Shown: positions 1-62,821 of the stretch, in pieces
How positions within the stretch are numbered: the first letter of the stretch is position 1
Layout of the letters: each line of letters begins with the position of its first letter
Assembly: GCA_018398815.1 (NCBI GenBank)
Contig: CM031601.1
Location: 13,643,074-13,707,073 of the forward strand
DNA: 64,000 bases
Reading direction: 5' to 3'
From: Conus ventricosus
Taxonomy: Eukaryota; Mollusca; Gastropoda; Neogastropoda; Conidae
Notes under the pieces: generated by a model
What the model was told of the DNA's origin: nothing
Seen by the model: only the letters and a program-made list of their open reading frames with translations
Databases searched by the model: none
Made by a program: the position numbers and the translations under genes

Positions 1-54
1 TGTTACGGAAAAACATCAAAATCGAGGTTTGTTACGGTCAGGGAACTGGTGTTC

Positions 55-81
55 GGGGGGGGGGGGGGGGGGGGGGGGGGG
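55..81. repeat. poly-G tract (27 bp)
   Basis: An uninterrupted run of G. Several similar G or C runs of 20-110 bp occur in the window, often inside transposon copies. Their true lengths are doubtful in a long-read assembly. Confidence 0.9.
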
Positions 82-293
82 AACTAAAACGAAATCAAAC
101 AAGTGGACAATTTTTCACAGAGGGACAAACCGGATAATGGTTAGGACGCTTGAATTGAAGTGCTGTGCGCATGCTCACACGGCCATATCCATCGACAAAA
201 CATACTGAACGGAGACGAGGTTCAGAAAAAGCGTATTCGACCATCAAACATGGTTAGCATCAAGACTGCGAGATAGATGATGAAGATACTCAA

Positions 294-500
294 AATGGAC
301 CCTAGCGGTAGCTGCGAAAAAAACAAGATCGCCGTTGGCAAACCTTTCGTAAACAGTGCAGTGAGAGGTGGTCATGTTTACAAGAAGGACGGAAAGGGGA
401 AAACTTCTGCTGGTGCACGGTTTGCCAGTGCGAGTTCTCCATCAGGTATGGCGGCCTAGATGACTGTCGTCGACATGTCAAATCGAAAAAAAAACAATGA
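294..500 (+). pseudogene. hAT-type N-terminal zinc-finger fossil
   Basis: One frame around 339-485 reads as a finger of the type seen in hAT transposase-derived proteins: a C-x2-C pair (CTVC, in FCWCTVCQCEFSIRYGG), then DDCRRHVKSK. The pattern is F-C-x2-C-x3-FS-x3-GG-x2-D-x3-H. The upstream part is in another frame, so there is at least one shift, and no downstream transposase is seen. It resembles the finger fossils near 22 kb, 27 kb and 48.5 kb. The element's left end is probably outside the window and I could not find its right end. Confidence 0.55.
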
Positions 501-1252
501 CTTTGTTAAGGTGTTTGTGTGTGTGACTTGTGTGTTAATATGTATGTGTGAACCTACACACACGCGGTTGTGTCCACAAAAGGAAGGTTGAGTGTTCTTG
601 AAAATTTTTGAAATTTTCCATTTGTTCCCGATTTCTATAACGTCTGTTCCTGATAGTAAGATTTTGGGGTAAGCAAGTCTGTTAGAGGTTTGTCTGACAT
701 GCATTACTCCTTAATTATGATTACTGAATAATGTATCTGATTGCACGAGATGAAAAACTGGAGTAAAGTGTATTATCTGTTTTATTGCATGAGCATAGAA
801 AAGAAAAGTAATGCATATTACTGGTTTTATTCGGGGGTTGTGAATATAACATCAGTTTGCATTTAGGGTCAGAAAGAAAGAGAGAAAAATACTACAGCAA
901 ATCCTGATTGATTCACAAAACTCAGTATGTCTGAAATCAGTCAGGTTCTCACTGTGTTAGCTGGCAGTTGTTGCTGCCTGTGATGTAAAATCATTACAAG
1001 GATTTATACATCAGTAATATTCTGGATTTTGGTGTTTGCTTGGCTTCATAGTGTGACGCTTTAAGTGCCACACTTGGCCATACAATGAACTGCCAAAAAT
1101 GACAGAAAATGGCCATATTTCTACAAAACATTATTTCTGTATGACGTATCAACAGAGGTTCATGAAATTTTTGGATAAAATTAAAAAATAGTGGTTATGG
1201 TTAGTGGGGATAAGGCATTTGTTTGGACAGGCAAGCAAGTCATAGAACTGCT
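501..1252. other. AT-rich stretch without a gene
   Basis: This is presumably intron of the CBP/p300 gene, whose first visible exon starts at 2854. I see a short TG-rich stretch near 515-560 and nothing else that I can name. Confidence 0.5.
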
Positions 1253-2366
1253 TTAACCCTCTTGTACTCAGTTTCTCTGACTGCAAACTTCCCCTAAATT
1301 TCAGATTCTTTTACAGGTTTCAGCCTGAAAATGGGTATGTGTGATTATTAACTTATGGGGAATGTATGTGAACCTCTAGGAGAAAGAAAATTGGCAGACA
1401 GTTTCATAAGAGCATGCACTTCACTTTGAACTATATTTTTTCTGTCTTAGAGATACAGGTCGTGTCGCTGTCACCAAATTGTCACCAGACACGTGACACT
1501 TTATGATGACAATCAAATTTACAACATGCAAGCATGCGCAATCACCATGCTGATGCAAGTTGTTAGTGTAAGATGAAGTCTGAGGCCCTCTGACGTGATC
1601 CATCTGCTGCCTGGCAGTACAGGTCCGGCTGGTTCAATCAATGTCATACAAAACTTGTCACATGTCACACACACGACTATAAAAGGTCAGGTGTGCCCTT
1701 TGCAGCTTGTTTTTGTCTTGCATACCTGTTTGTTTCATCGGTAGCAGTCTTAAAAAACAAAGAGGAACAAATAAAACGAAAAAAAACAAGTGGTGTAGCA
1801 ATGTCAGGTAACGAGTGAGCCGGCCCAGTGGGTTCCTGAAACTGACGCACCCCTGCCGTGCCATGTGTCGCGGGCCGCCATTTTGTCTGAAGCGCTGCCA
1901 GTCGAACATTGTATTCCAGGTCGCTTTGCACTTCACCGTCTTCTTCAACACCACTACCTACTTCTTTATCACTTTCATTCTCCATCTTTCTTTCAAACAT
2001 CTCCACTTCTACAATAATTTGATCAAACTCCTCATGCTAGTGGTCAACCATCTCGTCGTCGTTCGTAGCAGACGCGAAAGCCGCCATTGTGAAAGTCGGT
2101 CAGTTTCCATTCACAAAGTTACTCGCTGCGTTCTGTGCCTATTCTCAATGAACACACACGGTTCCATCACCCAGAAATAGTGCCAACACATGATTGGGCC
2201 ATGCCTGAGTCTTCCTAGTTACTGTCTGCGACTGTGCGTGTCTACACACGTGATCACTGCGTGATGGAAAATTCCCATGAAAAGATCCCGGTACGTCCCG
2301 GTACGGGAAGAACAGGCGCCCAACGTTAAGTCCCGGATTGTCCCGTTGCAAGTGTAAGAGGGTTAA
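1253..2366. mobile_element. piggyBac-type element flanked by TTAA
   Basis: The element begins TTAACCCTCTTGTACT and ends with the inverse of TTAACCCTCTTACACT. The terminal inverted repeats therefore match at 14 of 16 positions, and the target duplication is TTAA (1253-1256 and 2363-2366). TTAA duplication and CCC-starting ends are typical of piggyBac. The interior holds a decayed minus-strand transposase start, which supports the assignment. The same terminal core recurs at 20059-20736, 39100-39875 and 45363-45668. Confidence 0.8.
1677..2087 (-). pseudogene. piggyBac transposase N-terminal fossil
   Basis: Reading leftwards from an ATG at 2085-2087, the frame gives an acidic start with an internal stop, then NESDKEVGSGVEEDGEVQSD, then KWRP, then FQEPTGPAHSLPDIATPL, then DETNRYARQKQ. 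An acidic N-terminus followed by W-x-P, a GPAHSLP-type segment, PL-x-FF and ETNRYA is the usual order in piggyBac transposases. At least one stop and two frame changes are needed, and the catalytic core is absent, so this copy is dead. It lies inside the TTAA element 1253-2366. Confidence 0.75.
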
Positions 2367-2853
2367 GTAGCAAAATTCCTTTCACTTGGGGAGTGAAAAT
2401 TTATCATTTTTATTCAAAATGGTTGATCAAAGCCATGAAGTTCAATGGGGTCATGATTCCCCCATTTCAGATTTTATACGACATGTAATGTTTCAGTTTG
2501 TGCATCATCATCTGCCTTCGCTCAGCACATCTAGTGCTACACAGGATGGATATGTATAGTCCTGAAAACATTAAGGGGAGTTTGGATGGCTGAAGTTGAA
2601 GAGAAATTCAAATTGCACAAAGGGGTGACAGCATAATCCTTTTTAGCGCTTAAAGGTAGGGACAAAATGGCAAAACAAATGAATTGTTTTCATTCATGTA
2701 AAATAAGGCAATTCCCTGGAAATAATGATAGATGTATATTCAGGTAGGTGGGTTCCTATTTCATTTGTATTTGTGATAGGTGTATATTTTGAATGTATTC
2801 ACTATAAAGTGATCATTAATCACTGGTTTATGAGGATTGTTACCTTATTTCAG
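2367..2853. other. CBP intron, no gene seen
   Basis: AT-rich sequence ending in a pyrimidine tract and CAG at 2851-2853, the acceptor of the first KIX exon. I recognise nothing else here. Confidence 0.6.
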
Positions 2854-52934
<50,081 letters not shown>

Positions 52935-55900
52935 TCACCCGACAGCTTAGGTGCCTGTGTGTGCGCATTCTTATGCCTGTGTGTGAATGAATGAGATTGG
53001 AAGCGACCTGTGCATACCATTGTATGAAGGGAGTGAGTGTCTGAGCACACAACCTAATTTATAGAAGTTGCAAGACTTGGTCATGTAAACCATTTTGTGA
53101 ATTTAAAAAAAACCTGTTTTCATTGAGAACAAATCAATGTTGCGTGTGTTTGACCATCTGAAGTCATTAAATCATTTGTAATTTTTACGAAAAGAATTAT
53201 TTGATCAATACGATGCCGCCAGCGTTTCTGAGTGATGTTTGTACATCTCGGCCATTCCCATTTTGTTTGAATACAGCATGGTTTCCCGTTGGCATGCATC
53301 CCAACAATCTCTGAACCTATCATCGACAATTTCATCTGATCATGCATTTTCTTTTCTAAGACCATTATTTTAAATACCTCTTCTGACCTTTGTACTGGAT
53401 TTTTACTGTTTTGTAAAAAGGTGGAACCTTCTTCCTCATTTTTCTGTATCTGGACCATGTTTTTCTATGAAGAGTTTTAGAGATGCATGTGTGACGGATT
53501 CCTGGTGATATGCTCGTCTTTCACATTCTAATATTTACAGAAGAAATTGCCGAATAATTTAGGGGAAATGACTATCTAGAGATGAATTTGTGTGTAGGAA
53601 GAATATTTTTACTTGGAAGTAACTCGGGATGGCTGTGGATGGAAAATTGAGACCAAGTCACTGGAAAACTGGCTGATCTTGTGTAAAAAGAAATAGATCA
53701 TTTTGAGTGAGAAACCAAGCAGGGAAACAGCTGACAGGGCTGCTCCTTCATTGAGTTCCATTGTTTAGATGCATCTGAGAGAAATCTGAGCTGGATAGAT
53801 GTTTTACACTTTGTCTTGGCGGTGCCATTTCAAGAAAGAAGTTGATTGAAGTGACTTGCAGAGAAGTATAGAATAGAGTTGTGCTGGGGAAGTGTTGTCA
53901 GTCTTGATGATAAGTTTTGGATGTTTTGCGTGGGAAGGTACAGTGGAAACTCGTAAAGATATTCAGGGGAAACAAGCCGAGACTGAGAGAAAACTGCCCC
54001 TGGAGTCATTTAGCTGAAATGAAATTGATGAAGTGTACTTCAAGTGCATTCGCAAGCAAAAGTTTCTGCTTGATTCCGATGTAGTTGGCAAAGGATGCAA
54101 CAAATGAACCTGGGAACCACAACTGTATATGGTGAAAGCAAGTAACATTACCGGTAATTTATCAGTATTTTTTACTCTGATGTTTTGAATGAGCAGGTTA
54201 TTAACACAACAGTTCTGTTCTCTGGAGTAATGCAATCAGTGAAAGCAAACAATTTGAAGAGCATACTGTACAGCAGTTTATTCTCGTGCAGAAATCTGAA
54301 GTATATGTATGATGGGTCACACAGAATTTTATACGCATAAGGCTGGGCTGTTGAAAGAGTTTGAAAACCACCTCTGCTACTTGGAAAGAAAAAAAATGAA
54401 ATAAGCGACCATGCTAACACTTTGACAAGCAAAAAAGAAGAGAAAATAAGGAGGGGAAAACTATGGACATAAATGACATCAAAAGTTACCATTGATTTTT
54501 ACCCACAAGTTTTAGACTTAAAATGGTGTGTTACAGAATTTGCGGGTGGGAATCATGGTGGTCAGTTTTGTGAAAGTTTACAGTCTGGAAGAGAAATGAA
54601 AGTCAAGAAACACCTCTGCAGTATTTGTATTGCCGTTGAAGTTGTGTTTGTGTGCTGTAAACTCCAGAAATAACATGATGCCATAAAATTCCAAGATGGG
54701 ACAAGGCCAAAGATTTGATGACTGAAATTTATGGCCGTTCAGTTCAGTAAAGGTTGGTGACCAAATACGCTGCAGCTTAGTGAATTTGGCTTTTTGCAGA
54801 AAATGGTGCTAGCGCACAAGTTTATAACTCGTCCAGCCACAGAGGTCATCTCTGTTAAGACTCGGACGTTCAGTCTTTTAAGGGAGGTGCCATTGCTGAC
54901 AGGAGCATGCAGTGGGCTTGTGTTACATTAGCCATTCTCTGCTTTCAAACTGTGTATGGAAGCAACATTGAACTGTGTGCCTGGTCAGGTACTGGTGGGG
55001 ATCAAGCGGCGACTCCAGATGTGGTGTGTGTTGACTGGGGGACTGTGGCTGCTGAGAATCATCGTGTGCTGAACCAAGTCCAGTCCAAGGGATGGAGATT
55101 AACTCCCATGCTTCTTTCGTGTTCACAGAGAGGGATGTTACATGTTCTTCATGGTTTACTGTCGGCGAAGTGTGTTGGAACTCGACTGAATTTGAATCTC
55201 AGTCTCGATCAAAATCAAAACTGTGGAAAAGTTGCCCAGACTTGGGGTGAAAAAAAATGACTAAACTTTGGTTCAAACAGTCAGCTGTCAAATATCAGAA
55301 CATACCACTTTCTTTTGCAGATGCTTCAAAAGAGGACAAATTGTGATGATGAAAGTGACATTGTTAGCAATGCAACATGAATGGGAGGGACCAGATTTGC
55401 AAAGCGTTTCAGCAAGGTATGATGCGTGGACAGGTATTCACACTGCTCCTTGTTTGGATAGGCTTTATATGTTGTAAATCATATCCAACAATACCATTTT
55501 CTGTGTGGTGTTAAGCCTGCGTGAAGTTCTCTGTGGGCCATTTGGAACGATTATGACAGAAACTTAAATTTCATACCTTGTGATAAAGTTCAACTTCAAG
55601 GTTGTATCTTGTCATGAATTATGTGAATGATATTTTAGTGTGATTTACGTACTTTTGATTAGTAGCCACCACCAAGTTTGGCCCATCTCTTTTCCTTCTT
55701 TCGTTTTTGCATGCTATGTATTGTTAGGAATTCTTTTTTTTTTTCTTTTTAATCGTCCACCCCTCCATCCCCATTTTCTAACCACAAATTTTTTTTTTTT
55801 TTTTTTTGGATCTTGTCAGTAGTACTTTGGACCCCAGTTTAAGAAATCGCAGAACTTAAAGAAGGAACAGTTTTGTTGCTGGCAGTCCAAATGTTTCAGC

Positions 55901-56423
55901 AAGAGAAAAGCAAATGCCGCCAAGAAGAATCTATTCTTGAAAATGGATTTAAATGATCTTGCATTATCTCACCATGTGAGGCAGTGGAAGATTTCAACTG
56001 AGCAGATATAGCATTAAGTTGCCAGAAAAGAAATGGGAAGACTTAAATCAAACTGGTTAAAAACCATGTGCAAAATTGCTAAGGAAAGCTGGATTGTTTA
56101 TATTATGCCTACAAAAGAGTGAGTTTCTGGTGACATCTCCGATGATAAAGGGGTAAACAAGAAATTTGCAGTAGGCCTGTTTCAAGGCATTTAATGATGT
56201 TTCTTTTGATGTGGGATAAAATTACCCGCAGCAAAATGGCACATACTCAAGATTTTTAAACTGCTTAGCTGATGCACAAACATTCACAAGATCTTCCTAC
56301 TTCTTTTTTGAAGCCTGTTTTAGTATTGTATAGATCTGGAAAAGCTTTTATCATGTTAGGATCTTGAAGCCTGTCTTTCCACTTCCAGAAATGTAAACCT
56401 TTCTGTTTCGCCAGACTAGAACA

Positions 56424-56566
56424 CATCTTGAAATGAGTCACAAGATGTTCCTTGACCATCTTGCAATGAGTCACAAGATGTTCCTTGACCATCTTGCAAT
56501 GAGTCACAAGATGTTCCTTGACCATCTTGCAATGAGTCATAAGATGTTCCTTGACCATCTTGCAAT
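56424..56566 (+). repeat. 33-bp tandem repeat, about 4.3 units
   Basis: The unit CTTGCAATGAGTCACAAGAT plus GTTCCTTGACCAT repeats with TGAGTCA at 56434, 56467, 56500 and 56533. CATCTTG and CAAGATG flank the TGAGTCA in each unit, so each can fold into a 7-bp stem. It lies in the likely 3'UTR. Confidence 0.95.
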
Positions 56567-56605
56567 GTACATAGGGTTTGTTTTTTCTCTCCTCCCTGCC
56601 TGCTT

Positions 56606-56631
56606 CCCCCCCCCCCCCCCCCCCCCCCCCC
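56606..56631. repeat. poly-C tract
   Basis: 26 C followed by T. Confidence 0.9.
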
Positions 56632-57477
56632 TTTTTTTTTCTTGTTAAAACATTTGTGGCATTTCATAAAGTTGTGTTCGTTCATTTGTGTAGCTTGAAA
56701 TGTTTTCACATTTATTCAGTCTGAATTCAGTGTGAGTTTGGTTGGCTTTTTTTTGTGTGTGTGTGAGTGAAGTTTTGAATAGCACCGCTTTCTTTCGATG
56801 GAAAGTGTGTGTTAGACCCAAAACAAACATGGCTGCAGTATCATTTTGGTAGCTCTCACATGGTCTTTATAGAAGGTCAGTTTAGTTGATCGATAGAAAT
56901 TTTTCTCTTTGGAAGGATGTTCTGATTCGTCACCAAGTTCAGGCGTAAACATGCTATTAAAAAATAAAATAAAATAAAAATAAATTGAAAAAAAAAGTCT
57001 TAATCTTTAATTCCAAGCCAATTTTATATGGGAGAATGTGGTTGAGGGAGGAGGGGAAGAATGGAAGCTTCAGTTTTGTGTGGGAAAGAATTGGTCGTGT
57101 ATCATGGGAAGCAACTTTGCCTTTTTGTGGTTTTGTTTTGTTTGTTTTGTTTTCTGTCGTCTCTCCAGTGAAAGACATTTGACAACAAAGTATGTGAATC
57201 TATAACATTGAACTGTTAGTAGTTGTACATTTGTGTCAAGTGGAAACCTGGTGAAACTGAAAGGGATTTTTTACTCGAGTATAGCGAGGGATTGAATAAT
57301 AATTTGATAAAGGTAGTAGGTACCCACTCTTGATTAGTTGAAAAAGGTTACAGAAGAAACGTACAGATCTCCGTTTTGTTTTGTTTTGAGAATTGGATTC
57401 ATGAGATAGGGCTATTCTTTGTTTTGGGTTTTGCTGGGGGAAAAAAAAACCCCGAAAGCAAGCTGGAATACATTTCA

Positions 57478-57543
57478 CAGACCTGTTTACCCTTACGATT
57501 TTGCTGTAATTTTCACAGGAAAAAAAAATCAATTATGGGAATA

Positions 57544-57585
<42 letters not shown>

Positions 57586-57861
57586 AAAAATTGCAGGGAA
57601 AAAAAAATCAGAGAAATTGTTAAACGCGAAGTTTCGTCTGCTACCGTTTAGGTCAAAAGCAGAAGACATTTCCCAGCGTGCCTTGCATTTTTACCACAGA
57701 TGGTGACGAAGCGATCTTACTCAACTGGCTTTATGGCCGGCTCTTCCAAATCTTCAAAAGTTGCAAAAGTATTGCGATTATGAAGATTACAGGTTCTTTT
57801 TCAAATAACAGGTTTTTGTCTGAGATATTACAGGTACACGAATTTGGGGTAAACAGGTCTG
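57478..57861. mobile_element. hAT-type MITE, 384 bp, 6-bp target duplication ATTTCA
   Basis: Starts CAGACCTGTTTACCC and ends with its exact inverse (15 bp). ATTTCA lies at 57472-57477 and 57862-57867. It is non-coding, with a poly-C tract at 57547-57575. It has the same termini as 26187-27848, so it is probably moved by that family's transposase. Confidence 0.92.
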
Positions 57862-58867
57862 ATTTCAACTCGAGTCAGATGCACAAAAGTTTCAATTTAT
57901 TTGTTTCCCCGGCAGAGCTGTTAGAATTGGGGTCTTCCAGTTGTTGCTCTAGAGAACACAGGCTAAGCTTCTTTTTTTGTTTGTTTGTAGATCTGTTGAA
58001 AGATCAGTTGACATGATTATGGTGTATTCAGCTATTGAGTTCATCCCCAGAACTGTGTGAGAAAGAAAATTCAGCATAATGTGCGATGTTAAGGTCGGTC
58101 TTTAAATTGGGACAGAACATGAAAAGGATAAACTGCAGGTAAATACAGAAGAGTGAAGGAGAGGAGAATATAGTGTTTGACTACAAGGCGCTTAAGGCTC
58201 AACACCCAGACACAATATGGTATACATGTGTAAGCACAGCACAACACAGATGGCTGCCCAAAATAATTGTGCCATGAACAGGATGCTCCACAATATAAAG
58301 TGAGCTGTTCAGATTTTATGGTGGTGTAAATTATCATTTGACAGTTTTTATTTGATAGATGATGATGTTACCTTTGTAAGGGAAAAGAAAGGAAAAGGAA
58401 AGAAAGAGGAATGCAGAACAGAAGGAGGAAAGGAAACGCATGTTTGTGTTGTTGCCTGTGAGGAGACGTGTGATGCTTTTTTAAAGTGGAAAAGAAAAAA
58501 AAGTGCTTTCCCCCCAAAATGGAAATTTTGTTAATCAAGGTATTCTTCAGTGCTGGTCAGATGTAGGAATCCATTTAAAAATTGTTACACTTCTGGTGAA
58601 GAGAACTTAATGTGATATGTTGATTCAAAAGGATTTAAACAGGTTCTATGATATGAGTGTAAAATTGTATCAACTTGCGTACCTTATTATGTGAAATAGA
58701 GTAAAGAATGATAGAAGCAATGTGTACGATTTGGGTGTAAGGCTGTGTCAGCTCAGGTACATTGGTATAATGCATGGATTCAAAAAGGATAGAGCAACAG
58801 ATATTATTATTTGAGCCTGGAATTGACTACATGTGACATAGTTATAGCCAATTACATAGCAATGTTG

Positions 58868-58908
58868 AATAAAAACCAGCCCGCAAGAAACAAAAAAAAA
58901 AAAAAAAA
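58868..58908 (+). promoter_or_regulatory. candidate polyadenylation signal of CBP
   Basis: AATAAA at 58868-58873 is followed 18 bp later by 17 A. The A run is in the genome, so it might instead be a retroposed tail. Other AATAAA words exist in this AT-rich region. Confidence 0.25.
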
Positions 58909-60706
58909 TGAAAAAGCCCTACAGTAACCCCGGACAATTACTTTCTTTGTAAAATAGTTGGATCAGCTTTTTGTATTTTAGTTACATAGGTAACACTTCA
59001 ACATTGGTCATCTTGGGGGAGATAAGGAGAAACTGATTGGTATGTATAGAAGTAGGTTATCGATAAATTCTTATGATAATTTCGACTTCAGTGGCATTAG
59101 CTAAGATCCAGATCAATCAAAATATTGAGAAACCTTTATCAGAGGCAAGTTGTAACTAGCAACATCATGATAGATCAAGAAACAATGCAAACAAATTAAG
59201 TCATTTCAGTAAAGGTAGTGCATCAGAAACAGCCTACACACTAAAACACATTCAATTTTACAAAGACAGCATAAATACACATATATGCACAAAAGTGATC
59301 TTGCATTTAGAGTTCCAATATATATATTCATTGTTTTATGGCTTGTTGAACCTGTCCACATGCCAGTTACTTGAGCATGGTAGTACATCTGGTGGTACAA
59401 GTTGGACACCTTTCACTTTTGAAATTTTCTTGACACAACAGAAATTCATTTGTCTTTCGTCAATTCTGTGACAAAAACATTAACAATAAGAATTTAGCCA
59501 ACAGTTTTCAATGTTGTTATAACTTTGGTTAAAGAAAAGAATGATGTCTTTATAACATTTTGTTCAAAACAAAAATGGAAGAGAAATTTTACGTTTCAAA
59601 TGATACATACAAGGCAAATTTAAATCCAATTCAGTCACTCTTGTCAGTTTCAGACTTCTGACAATGCTGTAGCATGTTTGAAACTGAGCCCAAATAAAGA
59701 AAAATATGTCAAAGCCAGTGAAACTAAAACCTTTTTTTTTTCCTTGACTGAAATCATGAGAAATGATTTTGTTTTGACTTAAGCTAGGATTGAATGACAA
59801 CCCTTTCATTGAATTAGTGTCATTGTACCCCAGTATTCATTACAAACAGCTCTAACTGTGAGGAAAATATGGAAGGAGAAAAAGTTTTTTTGGTGTGTAA
59901 TTTTGTTTGAACATGAAAATCTTGTCTTCGGAAATTGTATGGATAAAATTTTTAAAAATATGCTCAAAAACTGAATGGAAACAAATGGTGACCTACTTGT
60001 TTTTGAGTGAACCAGTATTTTAGGAAGAAGAAGAAGATATACAAGTCATACCATTGCCATGTGGCACTAAAGTCACTGAATTCTTTTTTTTTTTAAGCTC
60101 CAGGTTAGAGTGAAATTGTACATTTAACAGGGGTGTATTTCTGAACTAGTTTTAGACCCAAATCATGGTGTATGTTGCATTTAAAGTGACCTCTTTGAGT
60201 TAAACGAAAAACTTAAACGCATCTTTTTATTGTTGTGTCTGTTTTTAGTTTTGAATGTGTTACATATGTTACTAGTAATAGGTACTAGTAATATGTTTTG
60301 TCTGTTTTAATGTTGAATGTGTTATATATGTTACTAGTAAATATGGTACCTCCAAATACTTTAAGTTGTAACTTGTTTCAAACAGCACTAACTTGTGCTA
60401 AACATTTCCAGTTGATGAAAGGCATGAAACGTAAGAACCATATCCAGCCACCTTGGTCTCATGTTGATTTAAATTGCTGGTAGAAAGCACAGTTTTGAAC
60501 ACTGTTAAACTTCCAACTGCTTCTTAGGTCTTTCTCAAGGGTTGAATACCGGTTTTGTGATGTGGACTGAAATTTACAGAAATTTTGAACACGTTTGTTG
60601 TTGGCTAAAGGCATTCATTGAAAACATTCTGATTATTTCGTTACTCGTTGCAGCATCCTCTTCGTGAAGGTAAGCATTATATTTAAACAAAAACATGAGC
60701 TGATCA
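58909..60706. other. no gene seen
   Basis: AT-rich. A short duplicated stretch lies at about 60230-60345 (TGAATGTGTTA, ATATGTTACTAGTAA twice). A 50-bp segment at 59988-60037 is the inverse of 23929-23979 with one change. Confidence 0.5.
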
Positions 60707-60960
60707 CAGGGGTGGGAAATCTTCCGTATTGATACGGAATTCTGTATAGCAAATTTTCTGTATAGCAAATTTTTCCTCTTTTTTTCTTTCGTGTGCGTGT
60801 TCCGATTCAGGTTTTCGCGCCACTCATATTTAAAATCCACCATTTTGTTTTCAATGTTTGTATATCGTGCTTTATATTTGTCAAAAATGGAGAACAGTCA
60901 GCCAATGAAACAGAAAGCAAAGAAGTAAAAAAAAAAACCTAAGGAACAAACAGTCAACAA
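60707..60960 (+). mobile_element. possible hAT-like left end
   Basis: CAGGGGTGGGAAATC starts a segment that resembles hAT termini. A short frame from 60887 reads MENSQPMKQKAKK and a stop, like the Lys-rich start of such transposases. No right end or target duplication was identified. Confidence 0.35.
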
Positions 60961-61271
60961 TTGGATATCATCAGTTGATTTTCATTTCCAAGACTTCGTC
61001 TCTCTGCTGTTTTTGATTTCCATTTTCAGGACTTAACCCACTGCAGCTTCTAGTTTTCAAGACTTGCCCCTCTGCTAACACCGATTTTCATTTTAAAGAC
61101 TGACCTTGCTGCAGTCACAGACTTCTGTTTCCAAGACTCGCCCCAATGTAGGTTAAAAACAAAACAAAACAACTGATCCCACTGATTTCTGTTTCCAAGA
61201 ATCGCCCCACTGTAGTCATTGAAAAGCTGACCCCACTGTTGTCACTGACTTCTGTTACCATGATTCGCCTC
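60961..61271 (+). repeat. degenerate minisatellite, unit about 50 bp
   Basis: Phrases like GACTTCTGTTTCCAAGACTC and GCCCCACTGTAGTCA recur five to six times with changes. Confidence 0.6.
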
Positions 61272-61337
61272 ACAGCCCTGATATGGCCCTTTGCGGTCGG
61301 CTTGGCTGTAAGCAACATTATCTTACCTTACCTTACC
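61271..61337 (+). mobile_element. 5'-truncated copy of the non-LTR retrotransposon (3' tail only)
   Basis: CAGCCCTGATATGGCCCTTT and TAAGCAACATTATCTTAC match the last 65 bp of 13953-19921, with CTTAC repeats as tail. CACAG on both sides may be the target duplication. Confidence 0.8.
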
Positions 61338-62229
61338 ACAGTGCAGCCACTAATGCCAGTTCCATACTCACCTTGCTACTTTAGCTGATAGACTTTTTCA
61401 AGTTCACTCATGCAGCCACTGATTTTCTTCTCAAAATTTGTTCAGTTGGGGTTACTGATTTATTGCTTCCAGGTTGATCCACTCGAACGATTGACTTTCA
61501 TTTTTCAGATGCCGCAGATCATTACTTGTTAATTTTGCAAAAGTGCATGACCACTTTTTGTTTAGTTTTTTCAGGACTTATTGGCTAAGATCACCACCAT
61601 TATAGTAAACAAACGAAAAATCTTCAAGTCAACCATGAAAGAAAAAATTCATGGTTAGAGGTCACTGCATGATTTCTATCATTTTTTGAAAAAAAATGAA
61701 CCTTGTTAATTTGAGTGTAACAACATTTATTACACCAAAGAAAGTAATACTTTTTGATTTGTTGCATCATTTGATATTCAGATGTTTTGCAGCATGTTAG
61801 CCAGAGTAAGCAAAATTGGTTTAAGTACAAAAGGCATCTGACACCGAAGTCAGATCAGCTTTGGAGAAACCTTTCTGTCAGCCCTAAACTTATACACAAG
61901 TTAAACAGTGTGCCTGTAGACTCGTCTTTACATTAAAGTTCATGTCAGTGTTCTTATAAGATGCAAAATTGACCATCCATTCTATCAAGAAGACCAGATA
62001 AAAGCTTAGTTCTCACTTAAAATGCAGATGAGGTGAAAATTCTGTTTTGGCAAATATGAACGAGTCTTGGTATCTTGCATACAGGTCACTAACTAGATAT
62101 GGCGCGTCACTTATTGCTTGATTTGGAAATATCTGGCAAAACATGCAAAACATCCAGTGTCTTGCGCTGAAGTGATTGAAGATAAGTGATTGCTCGTTCA
62201 TTTTCATTGTCCTAATTGTTTTGTATCTT
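61338..62229. other. no gene seen
   Basis: AT-rich sequence without recognisable features. Confidence 0.5.
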
Positions 62230-62335
62230 GCCTGAAGAAGACCAAAGAGGTCGATGTTTTGTCTTGTGATTCATTTGTCCACGTTTTTTGTGTTTTTTTG
62301 CGGTTTGCTAACATTTATTTAAGATTTGTTTAGTG
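62230..62335 (+). repeat. dispersed repeat with CCTGAAGAAGACC motif, copy 2
   Basis: CCTGAAGAAGACCAAAGAGG, TCGATGTTTTGTCTTGTGA, and GCTAACATTTATTTAAGATT match the inverse of 25267-25375. This copy lacks AACGCGTTG after GGTCGA. Confidence 0.6.
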
Positions 62336-62570
62336 AATTTAGGTTGTTAACTCTAAAAGGGAAAAAAGGTCACAATTTACAAAACTGTTCAGTCAGAAAG
62401 GTAGAAAAGAGTCATCTTTATGATCTTAGTAAAGCAGCTTATTGTCAGACCTATCACAGAAAAGACAGTCACAGACCAGTTTACCCACACAATTTCGCTG
62501 TATGTTATACCTGTTTTGCGAAAAGGAGAGTATGACTGGGCTAAAAAAAAAAGAAAAAAAATTGTTACTG

Positions 62571-62572
<2 letters not shown>

Positions 62573-62625
<53 letters not shown>
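62573..62625. repeat. (CA)n microsatellite
   Basis: A CA run of about 50 bp followed by a TA-rich stretch. Confidence 0.9.
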
Positions 62626-62631
<6 letters not shown>

Positions 62632-62821
62632 TGTGTGTATATAATATATATATATGTATATTTTTTTATTTTTTTTAAGAACTTGAGAATGGGAAGATTT
62701 CTGTTTGGTGAAAGCATTATTGCTAGTGTTTCATTTCAGTTAATTTCTACAATGTTAATTAAAGAACTTGAGAATGGGAATATTGAAAAGAGAAGTAACA
62801 CAAGGGGGAAAAACAGGGAAA

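Larger units (their letters stand above)
52935..58890 (+). other. CBP 3'UTR and downstream sequence
   Basis: No convincing protein gene follows the stop codon for 6 kb. The stretch contains a 33-bp tandem repeat, poly-C runs and a hAT-type MITE. The transcript end is unknown. AATAAA at 58868-58873 is one candidate. The reading frames seen here lack recognisable domains. Confidence 0.5.

Noticed and set aside
56416..56709. Repeat protein on the minus strand (units of KEHLVTHCKM or TSCDSLQDGQG)
   Set aside because: The 33-bp period is a multiple of three, so all frames stay open over the tandem repeat. No domain or splice context supports coding.
57376..57651. Possible small gene with poly-Pro stretch
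   Set aside because: It spans a poly-C tract and the left end of a bounded MITE.
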